From positions 3,514,001 to 3,578,000 of the forward strand of contig NZ_CP023692.1 in NCBI RefSeq assembly GCF_008704935.1: a stretch of 64,000 bases of DNA. The letters are read 5' to 3'. Of the stretch, positions 15,722 through 24,488 are shown one piece after another (within the stretch, counting starts at the first letter, position 1; each line of letters starts with the position of its first letter). Source of the DNA: Streptomyces vinaceus (lineage in GTDB: Bacteria; Actinomycetota; Actinomycetes; Streptomycetales; Streptomycetaceae). The notes below the pieces were generated by a model that saw only the letters and a list, made by a program, of their open reading frames with translations, was not told the DNA's origin and ran no database searches. Both the position numbers and the translations under genes were made by a program.

Positions 15722-17677
15722 GTGAGCAACGAAAGCCTGGCCAACCTGTTGAAGGAGGAGCGCCGATTCGCTCCTCCCGCCGACCTGGCCGCCGCCGCCA
15801 ACGTGACAGGGGCTGCGTACGCACAGGCCGACGCGGACCGGCTGGGCTTCTGGGCCGAGCAGGCCCGTCGCCTGACCTGGGACACCGAGCCGACCGAGAC
15901 GCTCGACTGGACCAACCCGCCCTTCGCCAAGTGGTTCGCGGACGGCAAGCTGAACGTGGCGTACAACTGCGTGGACCGCCACGTAGAGGCCGGCAACGGC
16001 GACCGCGTCGCCATCCACTTCGAGGGCGAGCCGGGCGACAGCCGCGCGATCACCTACGCCGAGCTCAAGGACGAGGTCTCCAAGGCCGCCAACGCCCTGA
16101 CCGAGCTCGGCGTCCAGGCCGGCGACCGGGTCGCGGTCTACCTGCCGATGATCCCCGAGGCCGTCGTCGCGATGCTCGCGTGCGCCCGCGTCGGCGCCGC
16201 CCACTCGGTCGTCTTCGGCGGCTTCTCCGCCGACGCCGTGGCCTCCCGCATCCAGGACGCCGACGCCAAGCTGGTCATCACCGCCGACGGCGGCTACCGC
16301 CGCGGCAAGCCCAGCGCCCTCAAGCCCGCCATCGACGAGGCCGTCGCCAAGTGCCCGCAGGTCGAGCACGTGCTCGTCGTACGGCGCACCGGCCAGGACA
16401 CGGCGTTCACCGAGGGCCGCGACGTCTGGTGGGACGAGATCGTCGGACGCCAGTCCGCCGAGCACACCCCTCAGGCCTTCGACGCCGAGCACCCGCTGTT
16501 CATCCTGTACACCTCGGGGACCACCGGTAAGCCCAAGGGCATCCTGCACACCTCCGGCGGCTACCTCACGCAGGCCGCGTACACGCACCACGCCGTCTTC
16601 GACCTCAAGCCGGAGAGCGACGTCTACTGGTGCACCGCCGACATCGGCTGGGTGACCGGGCACTCCTACATCGTCTACGGACCCCTCGCCAACGGCGCCA
16701 CCCAGGTCATGTACGAGGGCACGCCGGACACCCCGCACCAGGGCCGGTTCTGGGAGGTCGTGCAGAAGTACGGCGTCACCATCCTCTACACCGCGCCCAC
16801 GGCGATCCGCACCTTCATGAAGTGGGGCGACGACATCCCCGCGAAGTTCGACCTGTCCAGCCTGCGCGTGCTGGGCTCGGTCGGCGAGCCGATCAACCCC
16901 GAGGCCTGGATCTGGTACCGCAAGCACATCGGCGGCGACCGCTGCCCGATCGTGGACACCTGGTGGCAGACCGAGACCGGCGCGATGATGATCTCCCCGC
17001 TGCCCGGCGTCACCGAGACGAAGCCCGGCTCCGCCCAGCGCGCGCTGCCGGGCATCGGAGCCACCGTCGTCGACGACGAGGGCCACGAGGTCCCGAACGG
17101 CGGAGGCGGCTACCTGGTCCTCACCGAGCCGTGGCCGTCGATGCTGCGCACCATCTGGGGCGACGACCAGCGGTTCGTCGACACCTACTGGTCCCGCTTC
17201 GAAGGCCGCTACTTCGCGGGCGACGGCGCCAAGAAGGACGACGACGGCGACATCTGGCTGCTGGGCCGCGTCGACGACGTGATGCTGGTTTCCGGCCACA
17301 ACATCTCGACCACCGAGGTGGAGTCGGCGCTCGTCTCGCACCCGTCGGTCGCCGAGGCCGCCGTGGTCGGCGCCAAGGACGAGACCACGGGCCAGGCCAT
17401 CGTGGCCTTCGTGATCCTGCGCGGCAGCGCCTCCGAGACCGACACTCTGGTCGGCGAGCTGCGGAGCCACGTGGGCGCCACGCTGGGCCCGATCGCCAAG
17501 CCGAAGCGGATCGTTCCGGTCCAGGAGCTCCCGAAGACCCGCTCGGGCAAGATCATGCGGCGTCTGCTGCGCGATGTCGCCGAGGACCGCGCGGTCGGCG
17601 ACGTCACGACGCTGGCCGATTCCTCGGTCATGGACCTCATCCAGAGCAAGCTGCCGTCCGCCTCCAGCGAGGACTAG
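15722..17677 (+). CDS. acsA: Acetyl-coenzyme A synthetase
   Basis: A 651-residue AMP-forming acetyl-CoA synthetase, the usual length. Signatures include YTSGTTGKPKG near 262, DIGWVTGHSYIVYGPL, VDTWWQTETGAMMIS near 410, YFAGDGAKKDDDGDIW and the C-terminal PKTRSGKIMRRLLR, whose lysine is the conserved acetylation site that switches the enzyme off. It activates acetate in two steps through acetyl-AMP. The GTG start at 15722 has AAAGGGAG upstream. A dre-like site precedes it and a 20-bp hairpin follows it. Confidence 0.97.
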   Translation: MSNESLANLLKEERRFAPPADLAAAANVTGAAYAQADADRLGFWAEQARRLTWDTEPTETLDWTNPPFAKWFADGKLNVAYNCVDRHVEAGNGDRVAIHFEGEPGDSRAITYAELKDEVSKAANALTELGVQAGDRVAVYLPMIPEAVVAMLACARVGAAHSVVFGGFSADAVASRIQDADAKLVITADGGYRRGKPSALKPAIDEAVAKCPQVEHVLVVRRTGQDTAFTEGRDVWWDEIVGRQSAEHTPQAFDAEHPLFILYTSGTTGKPKGILHTSGGYLTQAAYTHHAVFDLKPESDVYWCTADIGWVTGHSYIVYGPLANGATQVMYEGTPDTPHQGRFWEVVQKYGVTILYTAPTAIRTFMKWGDDIPAKFDLSSLRVLGSVGEPINPEAWIWYRKHIGGDRCPIVDTWWQTETGAMMISPLPGVTETKPGSAQRALPGIGATVVDDEGHEVPNGGGGYLVLTEPWPSMLRTIWGDDQRFVDTYWSRFEGRYFAGDGAKKDDDGDIWLLGRVDDVMLVSGHNISTTEVESALVSHPSVAEAAVVGAKDETTGQAIVAFVILRGSASETDTLVGELRSHVGATLGPIAKPKRIVPVQELPKTRSGKIMRRLLRDVAEDRAVGDVTTLADSSVMDLIQSKLPSASSED

Positions 17678-17697
17678 GCACCGGCTTCACCGACTGG

Positions 17698-17740
17698 GTG
17701 AAAGGGGCATCCGGCGCGTCGCGCCGGATGCCCCTTTCAC
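17698..17740 (+). terminator. Terminator after acsA
   Basis: GTGAAAGGGGCATCCGGCGC (17698-17717) and its exact reverse complement (17721-17740) enclose a 3-nt loop, giving a perfect 20-bp stem 20 nt after the acsA stop. Confidence 0.9.
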
Positions 17741-17885
17741 GCATAAAGTGATGATCGCCGGATACGTCCTCGCGCCACCCTGTAAAATATGCGAAGCGTA
17801 AAAATGCAAGTCCACAGGGTGCGCCGGGAAGTCTGGTCGGCAATGAGCTTCGCCATGCCGTCCAACCCACCCGGAGGTGTCCCCC

Positions 17886-19319
17886 GTGGCCGCGCCCAGC
17901 CCCACCGACCGCCACAGCCGCAAGTTCCTCGGGATGCTGTCGCTGCCCGAGCGGCGCTTCGTGGCCGACGCCCTGCGCGCCGAGACCGTCGGTGGCGTGC
18001 TCCTGCTCGCGGCCGCCATCGCCGCCCTCCTGTGGGCGAACATCCCGGCCCTCTCCGCCAGCTACGCCGACGTCAGCGGCTTCCACATCGGCCCCGCCTC
18101 CCTCGGCCTGGACCTCTCGCTCCAGCACTGGGCGGCCGACGGACTGCTCGCGATCTTCTTCTTCGTCGCCGGCATCGAGCTCAAGCGCGAACTCGTCGCG
18201 GGCGACCTGCGCGACCCCAAGGCGGCCGCCCTCCCGGTCATCGCCGCCGTCTGCGGCATGGCCGTGCCCGCGCTGGTCTACGTACTGGTCAACACCATCG
18301 GCGGCGGTTCGATGGACGGCTGGGCGGTCCCGACCGCCACCGACATCGCCTTCGCCCTCGCCGTCCTGGCCGTCATCGGCACCTCGCTGCCGTCCGCCCT
18401 GCGCGCCTTCCTGCTGACCCTCGCCGTCGTCGACGACCTCTTCGCCATCATGATCATCGCGGTGTTCTTCACCAGCGAGATCGACTTCCTGGCCCTCGGC
18501 GGAGCGGTCCTCGGCCTGGTCGTCTTCTGGTTCCTGCTCCGCAAGGGCGTCCGCGGCTGGTACGTCTACGTTCCGCTCGCCCTGGTCATCTGGGGCCTGA
18601 TGTACAACAGCGGGGTCCACGCCACCATCGCCGGCGTCGCCATGGGCCTGATGCTCCGCTGCACCCGCAAGGAGGGTGAGCACACCTCCCCCGGCGAGCA
18701 CATCGAGCACCTCGTACGGCCCATCTCGGCCGGCCTCGCCGTCCCGCTCTTCGCACTGTTCTCGGCCGGGGTCTCCCTCTCCGACGACGCCATCGCGCAG
18801 GTCTTCACCCGGCCCGAGACCCTGGGCGTGGTCCTCGGCCTGGTCGTCGGCAAGGCCGTCGGCATCTTCGGCGGCACCTGGCTGGCCGCCCGCTTCACCA
18901 GAGCCTCGCTCAACGACGACTTGGCCTGGCCCGACGTACTCGCGGTGGCCTCCCTCGCCGGCATCGGCTTCACCGTCTCCCTCCTCATCGGCGAACTCGC
19001 CTTCACCGAAGACCAGACGCTCACCGACGAGGTGAAGGCCGCCGTCCTGTTCGGCTCCCTCATCGCGGCCGTCGTCGCGAGCGTCCTGCTCAAGCTGCGC
19101 AACCGCACGTACCAGGCCCTCACCGAGAACGAGGAGCGCGACGAGGACCTCGACGGCATCCCGGACATCTACGAGCAGGACAAGCCGGAGTACCACCTGC
19201 GGATGGCGAAGATCTACGAGGCGAAGGCCGCGGAGCACCGCCGCAGGGCCGAGGCGGCCACGGCCGCCGCGCTCGAAGCGGCCACCGGGTCCAGCGCCGA
19301 GCGCGACCGTCCGGCATGA
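17886..19319 (+). CDS. nhaA: Na+/H+ antiporter NhaA
   Basis: A 477-residue antiporter with about 12 membrane helices. Signatures include FFFVAGIELKREL near 97, PTATDIAFALAVLAVIG near 147 and the ion-binding Asp pair in LAVVDDLFAIMII near 178. It exports sodium in exchange for protons. A hydrophilic C-terminal tail of about 70 residues (NEERDEDLDGIPDIYEQ and an Arg/Ala-rich coiled segment) is longer than in E. coli NhaA. GTG 17886 is placed 8 nt after GGAGG (17873-17877); the in-frame GTG 17877 overlaps that site and is less likely. Confidence 0.93.
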   Translation: MAAPSPTDRHSRKFLGMLSLPERRFVADALRAETVGGVLLLAAAIAALLWANIPALSASYADVSGFHIGPASLGLDLSLQHWAADGLLAIFFFVAGIELKRELVAGDLRDPKAAALPVIAAVCGMAVPALVYVLVNTIGGGSMDGWAVPTATDIAFALAVLAVIGTSLPSALRAFLLTLAVVDDLFAIMIIAVFFTSEIDFLALGGAVLGLVVFWFLLRKGVRGWYVYVPLALVIWGLMYNSGVHATIAGVAMGLMLRCTRKEGEHTSPGEHIEHLVRPISAGLAVPLFALFSAGVSLSDDAIAQVFTRPETLGVVLGLVVGKAVGIFGGTWLAARFTRASLNDDLAWPDVLAVASLAGIGFTVSLLIGELAFTEDQTLTDEVKAAVLFGSLIAAVVASVLLKLRNRTYQALTENEERDEDLDGIPDIYEQDKPEYHLRMAKIYEAKAAEHRRRAEAATAAALEAATGSSAERDRPA

Positions 19320-19333
19320 TCTGAACTGACGCC

Positions 19334-19368
19334 GTGACGGGCGCGGTGACGGGCGCAGGACAGGCGCC
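19334..19368. repeat. 12-bp tandem repeats just after the nhaA stop
   Basis: GTGACGGGCGCG (19334-19345) and GTGACGGGCGCA (19346-19357) are followed by a decayed copy (GGACAGGCGCC). The tract begins 15 nt after the nhaA stop codon. Confidence 0.75.
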
Positions 19369-19420
19369 GCCGCGCGGGGCGTCGACAGCAGACGACGGCA
19401 GATGACAGAGGGAGAGAGCG

Positions 19421-19879
19421 ATGAGCGCAGTGGACCAAGGGGCGCAGGGAGCCGAGCGCACACTCGGCCAGCTGGTCGCCTCGGCCACCGCCGAGATGTC
19501 CGCCCTGGTGCACGACGAGATCGCCCTCGCCAAGGCGGAGATCCGCCAGGACGTCAAGCGCGTGGGCATCGGCGGCACCGCCATCGGGATCGCAGGCGTG
19601 TTCGCCCTGTTCTCCCTGCCCGTGCTGAGCTTCGCGGCGGCGTACGGGATCCACAACCTCGGGCTCGGGCTGGCCTGGTCCTTCCTCATCGTCGGCGTGG
19701 CGTTCCTGCTGCTCGCGGGCCTGCTGGCGCTGATCGCCGTATCGAAGTTCAAGAAGGTCAAGCCGCCGGAGAAGACCATCGCGTCCGTCAAGCAGACCGC
19801 GGCGGTCGTCGGGACCGTCAAGCCGCATCCGCGGTCGGTGAGTGACCAGGCCGTGGGTGTGGCACGCTCGTCCTCATGA
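19421..19879 (+). CDS. Holin-superfamily III / DUF1469-type membrane protein
   Basis: A 152-residue protein with an amphipathic N-terminus (GAERTLGQLVASATAEMSALVHDEIALAKAE), two membrane helices (residues 48-75 and 80-105) and a basic tail. It belongs to the phage_holin_3_6-like membrane proteins common in Actinobacteria; no lysis role is implied. It corresponds by position to M. tuberculosis Rv3669. ATG 19421 follows AGGGAGAGAGCG, and its stop overlaps the next start (ATGA), so it is coupled to the EphE-like hydrolase. Confidence 0.85.
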   Translation: MSAVDQGAQGAERTLGQLVASATAEMSALVHDEIALAKAEIRQDVKRVGIGGTAIGIAGVFALFSLPVLSFAAAYGIHNLGLGLAWSFLIVGVAFLLLAGLLALIAVSKFKKVKPPEKTIASVKQTAAVVGTVKPHPRSVSDQAVGVARSSS

Positions 19880-20835
19880 CAGCGCCCTCACCGGAGTCCA
19901 GCACTCCGCCCACCGCCGCGACGGCGGTCAGGATCGACGTGCCCGGCGGGCGAGCGGTGACCCACCGGGACGTCGCGGCCAACGGGGCCCGGTTCCACGT
20001 CGCCGAGATGGGCGACGGGCCGCTGGTGCTGCTGCTGCACGGCTTCCCGCAGTTCTGGTGGACGTGGCGGCACCAGCTGACCGCCCTCGCCGACGCCGGG
20101 TACCGGGCGGTCGCCATGGACCTGCGCGGAGTGGGCGGCAGCGACCGCACCCCCCGCGGCTACGACCCGGCGAACCTGGCGCTCGACATCACCGGGGTCG
20201 TACGGTCCCTCGGCGAGCCCGACGCCGCCCTCGTGGGGCACGACCTCGGCGGCTACCTCGCCTGGACCGCGGCCGTGATGCGGCCCAAGCTGGTGCGCCG
20301 GCTCGTGGTCTCCTCGATGCCGCACCCGCGGCGCTGGCGCTCGGCGATGCTGTCCGACTTCGGCCAGACCCGCGCCAGTTCGCACATCTGGGGCTTCCAG
20401 CGGCCGTTCGTTCCGGAGCGGCAGCTCGTCGCCGACGACGGGGCGCTCGTGGCCGAGCTGATCCGGGACTGGTCCGGCCCGCTGCCGCCCGCGGCGGAGG
20501 ACCTCGACGTGTACCGGCGGGCCATGTGCATCCCGTCCACCGCGCACTGCTCGATCGAGCCGTACCGCTGGATGATGCGGTCGATGGCCCGGCCCGACGG
20601 GCTCCAGTTCAACCGCCGGATGAAGCGGCCGGTGCGCGTACCGACGCTGCACCTGCACGGTTCGCTCGACCCGGTGATGCGCACCCGCAGCGCGGCCGGC
20701 TCCGGGGAGTACGTCGAAGCCCCGTACCGGTGGCGCCTGTTCGACGGGCTCGGGCACTTCCCCCACGAGGAGGATCCCGCCGCCTTCTCGACCGAGCTGG
20801 TGAACTGGCTGAAGGACCCCGAGCCGGACCGCTGA
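19876..20835 (+). CDS. Alpha/beta hydrolase, epoxide hydrolase EphE-like
   Basis: A 319-residue alpha/beta hydrolase. The oxyanion motif is HGFPQFWWTW, the nucleophile elbow GHDLGG carries Asp rather than Ser, the acid is in HLHGSLDPVMRT and the His in GLGHFPHEED. An Asp nucleophile points to epoxide hydrolase or dehalogenase chemistry, and the genomic position matches M. tuberculosis ephE (Rv3670). It is coupled by ATGA to the holin-like gene and convergent with the MarP-like protease. Confidence 0.9.
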   Translation: MTAPSPESSTPPTAATAVRIDVPGGRAVTHRDVAANGARFHVAEMGDGPLVLLLHGFPQFWWTWRHQLTALADAGYRAVAMDLRGVGGSDRTPRGYDPANLALDITGVVRSLGEPDAALVGHDLGGYLAWTAAVMRPKLVRRLVVSSMPHPRRWRSAMLSDFGQTRASSHIWGFQRPFVPERQLVADDGALVAELIRDWSGPLPPAAEDLDVYRRAMCIPSTAHCSIEPYRWMMRSMARPDGLQFNRRMKRPVRVPTLHLHGSLDPVMRTRSAAGSGEYVEAPYRWRLFDGLGHFPHEEDPAAFSTELVNWLKDPEPDR

Positions 20836-20963
20836 TCCGACGGGGTCTCAGCTGACCGGCCGTCAGTACGACGGTCCGACGAGCATTCAATTGCCCGGCG
20901 CATAGGCCAATTGGCCGCCCCGGGAGGGGTTACGGACCTTGGGGCCCGGGCACAGCTCGTTGT

Positions 20964-21137
20964 ATGGGCTGGACGCACGACTACGGTGACACCGCACGCG
21001 AACACCGCCCGGCAGCGACGCCGGGCACGCACGGGAGGACGGGCCGGGACGGCCACGACCCCCGACTCGGGATTCCGCGCATCCTGCGCCGCCGGGCCCG
21101 GTGGGTCTCGGCGCGCCTGCGGCATCCACGGACGTAG
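20964..21137 (+). CDS. Possible small basic protein
   Basis: In the 329-bp gap 20836-21164 the only frame with Streptomyces-like codon use (mostly G or C in third positions) starts at ATG 20964 and encodes 57 residues beginning MGWTHDYGDTAREHRPAA and ending with a strongly basic helix (RRRARWVSARLRHP). No ribosome site is evident. I do not recognise a family. It could be a chance frame; the gap also contains CAATTG and CCAATTGG near 20888-20914. Confidence 0.35.
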   Translation: MGWTHDYGDTAREHRPAATPGTHGRTGRDGHDPRLGIPRILRRRARWVSARLRHPRT

Positions 21138-21164
21138 CGGGAGCCGCGCCCCGTTCCGTACGGA

Positions 21165-22376
21165 TCAGAGGGCGCAGCCCTGGCTGTCGACCCGCCGGTC
21201 GGAAATCTTCCCGATCCGGATGTCGTCGCGGACCTCGTCCGCCGTCAGCGCGTAGCCGGTGTTCGGGTCGTCGAGCGACTTCGCGAAGACGACCCCGTAC
21301 ACCTTGCCGTCGGGCGTCAGCAGCGGCCCGCCGGAGTTGCCCTGGCGGACGGTCGCGTACAGCGAGTAGACGTCCCGGCGGACGGTGCCGCGGTGGTAGA
21401 TGTCCGGGCCGTTGGCGTTGATCCGGCCGCGGACGCGCGCCGCGCGGACGTCGTACGCGCCGTTCTCCGGGAAGCCGGCGACGATCGCGTCGCTGCCGCT
21501 CGACGCGTCCTTGTCGGTGAACTCCAGCGCGGGCGCCTTCAGCTTGGGCACGTCCAGGACGGCGATGTCGCGCTCCCAGTCGTAGAGCACGACCTTGCCG
21601 TCGTAGAGCTTGCCCTCGCCGCCGATCTGCACGGTCGGCTCGCCGACCCCGCCGACGACATGCGCGTTGGTCATCACCTTGCCGGGCGCGAAGACGAAAC
21701 CGGTCCCCTCCAGGACCTTGCTGCAACTCGGCGCGGTACCGACGACCTTCACGATCGAGCGCTTGGCCGCCTCGGCGACGGGGCTGCGGGCGAGCGCCGG
21801 GTCGGGGGCCTTCACCTCGGTGATCGGCTCGTTCGAGAACGGGCTGAAGACCTGCGGGAAGCCGCTGCGCGCGAGGGTGGAGCTGAAGTCCGAGAACCAG
21901 GTGTTGGCCTGCGCGGGCAGCACCCGCGAGACGCCGAGCAGCACCTTGGAGTTGCGGACTTCCTTGCCCAGGGTGGGGAGTGAGGTCCCGGCGAGGGCCG
22001 AGCCGATCAGCCATGCCACCAGCAGCATCGCGACGACGTTGACCAGGGCGCCGCCGGTCGCGTCGAGGGCGCGCGCCGGCGACCACGTGATGTGGCGGCG
22101 CAGGCGGTTGCCCAGATGGGTGGTGAAGGCCTGCCCGATCGAGGCACAGACGATGATCACCACGACGGCGATGACCACGACCGTGGTCGAGACCTGGGTG
22201 CCGTTGTCGGTCACCCGGTCCCATATCAGGGGGAGCAGGGACACGGCGATGAGACCACCGCCGAGGAAGCCGATCACCGACAGGATGCCGACGACGAACC
22301 CCTGGCGGTAGCCGACGATCGCGAACCACACGGCGGCGACCAGCAACAGGATGTCCAGCACGTTCACGAGGGTCAC
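21165..22376 (-). CDS. MarP-like membrane-anchored serine protease
   Basis: A 403-residue protein with four N-terminal membrane helices (CvpA-like, residues 5-130) and an extracytoplasmic trypsin-like protease domain. The catalytic triad is visible as His in MTNAHVVGG, Asp in WERDIAVLDV and Ser in RQGNSGGPLLT. The M. tuberculosis homologue MarP (Rv3671c), in the same gene order, protects the cell against acid by activating a peptidoglycan hydrolase. The GTG start at 22376 lies 4 nt after the Nudix stop, so nth, Nudix and marP form one operon. Confidence 0.92.
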   Translation of the reverse strand: MTLVNVLDILLLVAAVWFAIVGYRQGFVVGILSVIGFLGGGLIAVSLLPLIWDRVTDNGTQVSTTVVVIAVVVIIVCASIGQAFTTHLGNRLRRHITWSPARALDATGGALVNVVAMLLVAWLIGSALAGTSLPTLGKEVRNSKVLLGVSRVLPAQANTWFSDFSSTLARSGFPQVFSPFSNEPITEVKAPDPALARSPVAEAAKRSIVKVVGTAPSCSKVLEGTGFVFAPGKVMTNAHVVGGVGEPTVQIGGEGKLYDGKVVLYDWERDIAVLDVPKLKAPALEFTDKDASSGSDAIVAGFPENGAYDVRAARVRGRINANGPDIYHRGTVRRDVYSLYATVRQGNSGGPLLTPDGKVYGVVFAKSLDDPNTGYALTADEVRDDIRIGKISDRRVDSQGCAL

Positions 22377-22380
22377 CGTC

Positions 22381-23199
22381 TCATGCGCGCCAGTCGAGCG
22401 GGACCTGCCTCGATCGGTCCCAGGGGCGCTCCCATCCCGCGAAATGCAGGATCCGGTCGATCACTCCGGCGGTAAAACCCCAGACCAGAGCCGATTCGAC
22501 GGTAAAGGCGGGGCCCAGGTGACCCTTCGGATGGACGGCCATGACCCGATGATCGGGATCCGTGAGATCGGCCACGGGAACCGTGAAGACGCGGGCGGTC
22601 TCGGCCGGGTCCACGACGCCGACGGGGCTGGGATCGCGCCACCAGCCGAGCACCGGGGTCACGACGAACTCGCTGACCGGGATGTACAGGCGCGGCAGGA
22701 CGCCGAAGATCTGGACGCCGGAGGGATCCAGCCCGGTCTCCTCCTCGGCCTCGCGCAGGGCGGCGCGCAGCGGGCCTGTGGTGTGCGGATCGCCGTCCTC
22801 CGGGTCGAGGGCGCCGCCAGGGAACGAGGGCTGGCCGGGGTGCGAGCGCAGGGTTCCGGCGCGCTCCATGAGCAGCAGCTCGGGGCCGCGCGGGCCCTCG
22901 CCGAAGAGGACCAGCACGGCGGACTGGCGGCCGCGGCCGTCCTCGGGCGGCAGGAACCGGCTCAGTTGGGTCGGCCGGACCGTTCGCACGGCCTCGACGA
23001 CGGGATCGAGCCACCGGGGCAGGCCCTGGCTGCTCACGCGCAGAGCGCCCGGGTCCTCGCCCGGGTCCTCGTACGGGGTCTGGAACCGGTTCTCGTACGG
23101 CGTCTCGAACCGGGCCTCGTACGGGGCCTGCGGCCCTCCGTGCTGCGGCGGCGCGGCCGCCTGGGCCACACCGCTCTCGTCCCGCGCTCCGCGCGTCAT
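22381..23199 (-). CDS. Nudix CoA pyrophosphatase
   Basis: A 272-residue Nudix hydrolase. LLLMERAGTLRSHPGQPSFP just before the Nudix box is the CoA-pyrophosphatase signature, and the box follows as GGALDPEDGD, then LREAEEETGL. It probably cleaves CoA or its derivatives to phosphopantetheine and 3',5'-ADP. The N-terminus has a repeated PYEARFET / PYENRFQT / PYEDPG segment (residues 26-48) produced by 24-bp DNA repeats near 23055-23125. ATG 23199 has GGAG about 13 nt upstream; a start after the repeats is possible. Confidence 0.87.
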   Translation of the reverse strand: MTRGARDESGVAQAAAPPQHGGPQAPYEARFETPYENRFQTPYEDPGEDPGALRVSSQGLPRWLDPVVEAVRTVRPTQLSRFLPPEDGRGRQSAVLVLFGEGPRGPELLLMERAGTLRSHPGQPSFPGGALDPEDGDPHTTGPLRAALREAEEETGLDPSGVQIFGVLPRLYIPVSEFVVTPVLGWWRDPSPVGVVDPAETARVFTVPVADLTDPDHRVMAVHPKGHLGPAFTVESALVWGFTAGVIDRILHFAGWERPWDRSRQVPLDWRA

Positions 23200-23363
23200 A
23201 GGCACCCCTGCTCCCTGCCGTCGCCGACACCGTCGCCGTCCCGATACGGGGACAACGCGGCCCCGGGCCGGATTCGTTCCTCCGCGGGCCGCCGTGTGGG
23301 GGCGGCCCGCGGCCGTGCTGCGTACTCCGTGCCGCGCCGCGTGCTCTGCGCCGTGCTCCGCGC

Positions 23364-24302
23364 TCAGGAGCCGGCCGGGGCCTCCGGCGCGGACCCCAGC
23401 GGCGGGGCCGGGAGCCCCGGGTAGTCCGGCGGCGGGCTCAGACGCTGGCCGGGCTGGCCGCCCTTCTCGTACTTGAGCAGCTTCTTCGCCTTCTCCGGGT
23501 CCGTCTCGCCCTCCCCGTACGCCGGGCACAGCGGGGCGATCGGGCAGGCGCCGCAGGCGGGCTTGCGGGAGTGGCAGATCCGGCGGCCGTGGAAGACGAC
23601 GCGGTGCGAGAGCATCGTCCACTCGCTCTTCGGGAAGATCGCGCAGATCTCCGCCTCGACCTTCTCCGGGTCCTCCTGCTCGGTCCACTTCCAGCGCCGC
23701 ACCAGCCGGCCGAAGTGGGTGTCCACGGTGATCCCCGGGACACCGAACGCATTGCCGAGGACCACGTTGGCGGTCTTGCGGCCGACCCCCGGCAGCTTCA
23801 CCAGGTCCTCGATCCGGCCCGGCACGTTCCCCCCGAAGTCGTCCCGCAGGGCCTGCGAGAGGCCGAGGAGGGAGCGCGCCTTCGCCCGGAAGAACCCGGT
23901 CGGCCGGATGATCTCCTCCAGCTCCTCCGGCACGGCAGCGGCCATGTCCTCGGGCGTCGGATAGGCGGCGAACAGGGCCGGGGTCGTCTGGTTCACGCGC
24001 AGGTCGGTGGTCTGCGCGGAGAGGACCGTGGCGACCAGGAGCTCGAAGGGATTCCGGAAGTCGAGCTCGGGGTGGGCGTACGGATAGATCTCGGCCAGCT
24101 CGCGGTTGATGCGGCGGGCCCGGCGCACCATCGCCAGATGCGATTCCGGTTTCTTGGCCGAACCTTTGCCCTGAGGGCTCGGCAGGGCCGTCCGGGGCTT
24201 CCGTGGCGTCTTCTCGGGGGCTTGTTCGCCCACAGCTGAATTGGGCCCGCCCGTCACTCCCGCGGACCCCTTGGCCTGTGCTCTCACCGGCTTATTGGAC
24301 AC
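23364..24302 (-). CDS. nth: Endonuclease III
   Basis: A 312-residue base-excision DNA glycosylase/AP lyase. The helix-hairpin-helix LPGVGRKTANVVLG contains the catalytic Lys, ITVDTHFGRL the catalytic Asp, and the 4Fe-4S cluster cysteines are CHSRKPACGACPIAPLC (C-x6-C-x2-C-x5-C). It removes oxidised pyrimidines. The N-terminal 55 residues and the Pro-rich last 25 are extensions beyond the E. coli enzyme. GTG 24302 has TAGGCT ending 6 nt upstream and no ribosome site. The 164-bp gap to the Nudix gene holds no other frame I trust. Confidence 0.94.
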   Translation of the reverse strand: MSNKPVRAQAKGSAGVTGGPNSAVGEQAPEKTPRKPRTALPSPQGKGSAKKPESHLAMVRRARRINRELAEIYPYAHPELDFRNPFELLVATVLSAQTTDLRVNQTTPALFAAYPTPEDMAAAVPEELEEIIRPTGFFRAKARSLLGLSQALRDDFGGNVPGRIEDLVKLPGVGRKTANVVLGNAFGVPGITVDTHFGRLVRRWKWTEQEDPEKVEAEICAIFPKSEWTMLSHRVVFHGRRICHSRKPACGACPIAPLCPAYGEGETDPEKAKKLLKYEKGGQPGQRLSPPPDYPGLPAPPLGSAPEAPAGS

Positions 24303-24308
24303 CCGGCC

Positions 24309-24314
24309 AGCCTA
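24309..24314 (-). promoter_or_regulatory. Candidate -10 element (TAGGCT) of nth
   Basis: TAGGCT on the minus strand is separated by GGCCGG (6 nt) from GTG 24302. This fits a leaderless nth transcript. Confidence 0.5.
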
Positions 24315-24488
24315 AGGCCGGGCGCTGACACCCGCCTGGACCTCAGGTAACACCACCCTGATTGGTCTCTCACCGCACAGCACACGCGTACGTCCGGCAT
24401 CCTTGGTAGTGATTGATCGCACTGTTTGAGCCGTCCGGCAAAATGGGGGACCAGGTCCCCTGAGCTGGTCGACATAGGAGAGAGACTC

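Noticed and set aside
24303..24488. Possible CRP self-binding site upstream of crp
   Set aside because: The nearest candidate (TGAttggtctcTCAC) has an 8-nt rather than 6-nt spacer and incomplete half-sites.
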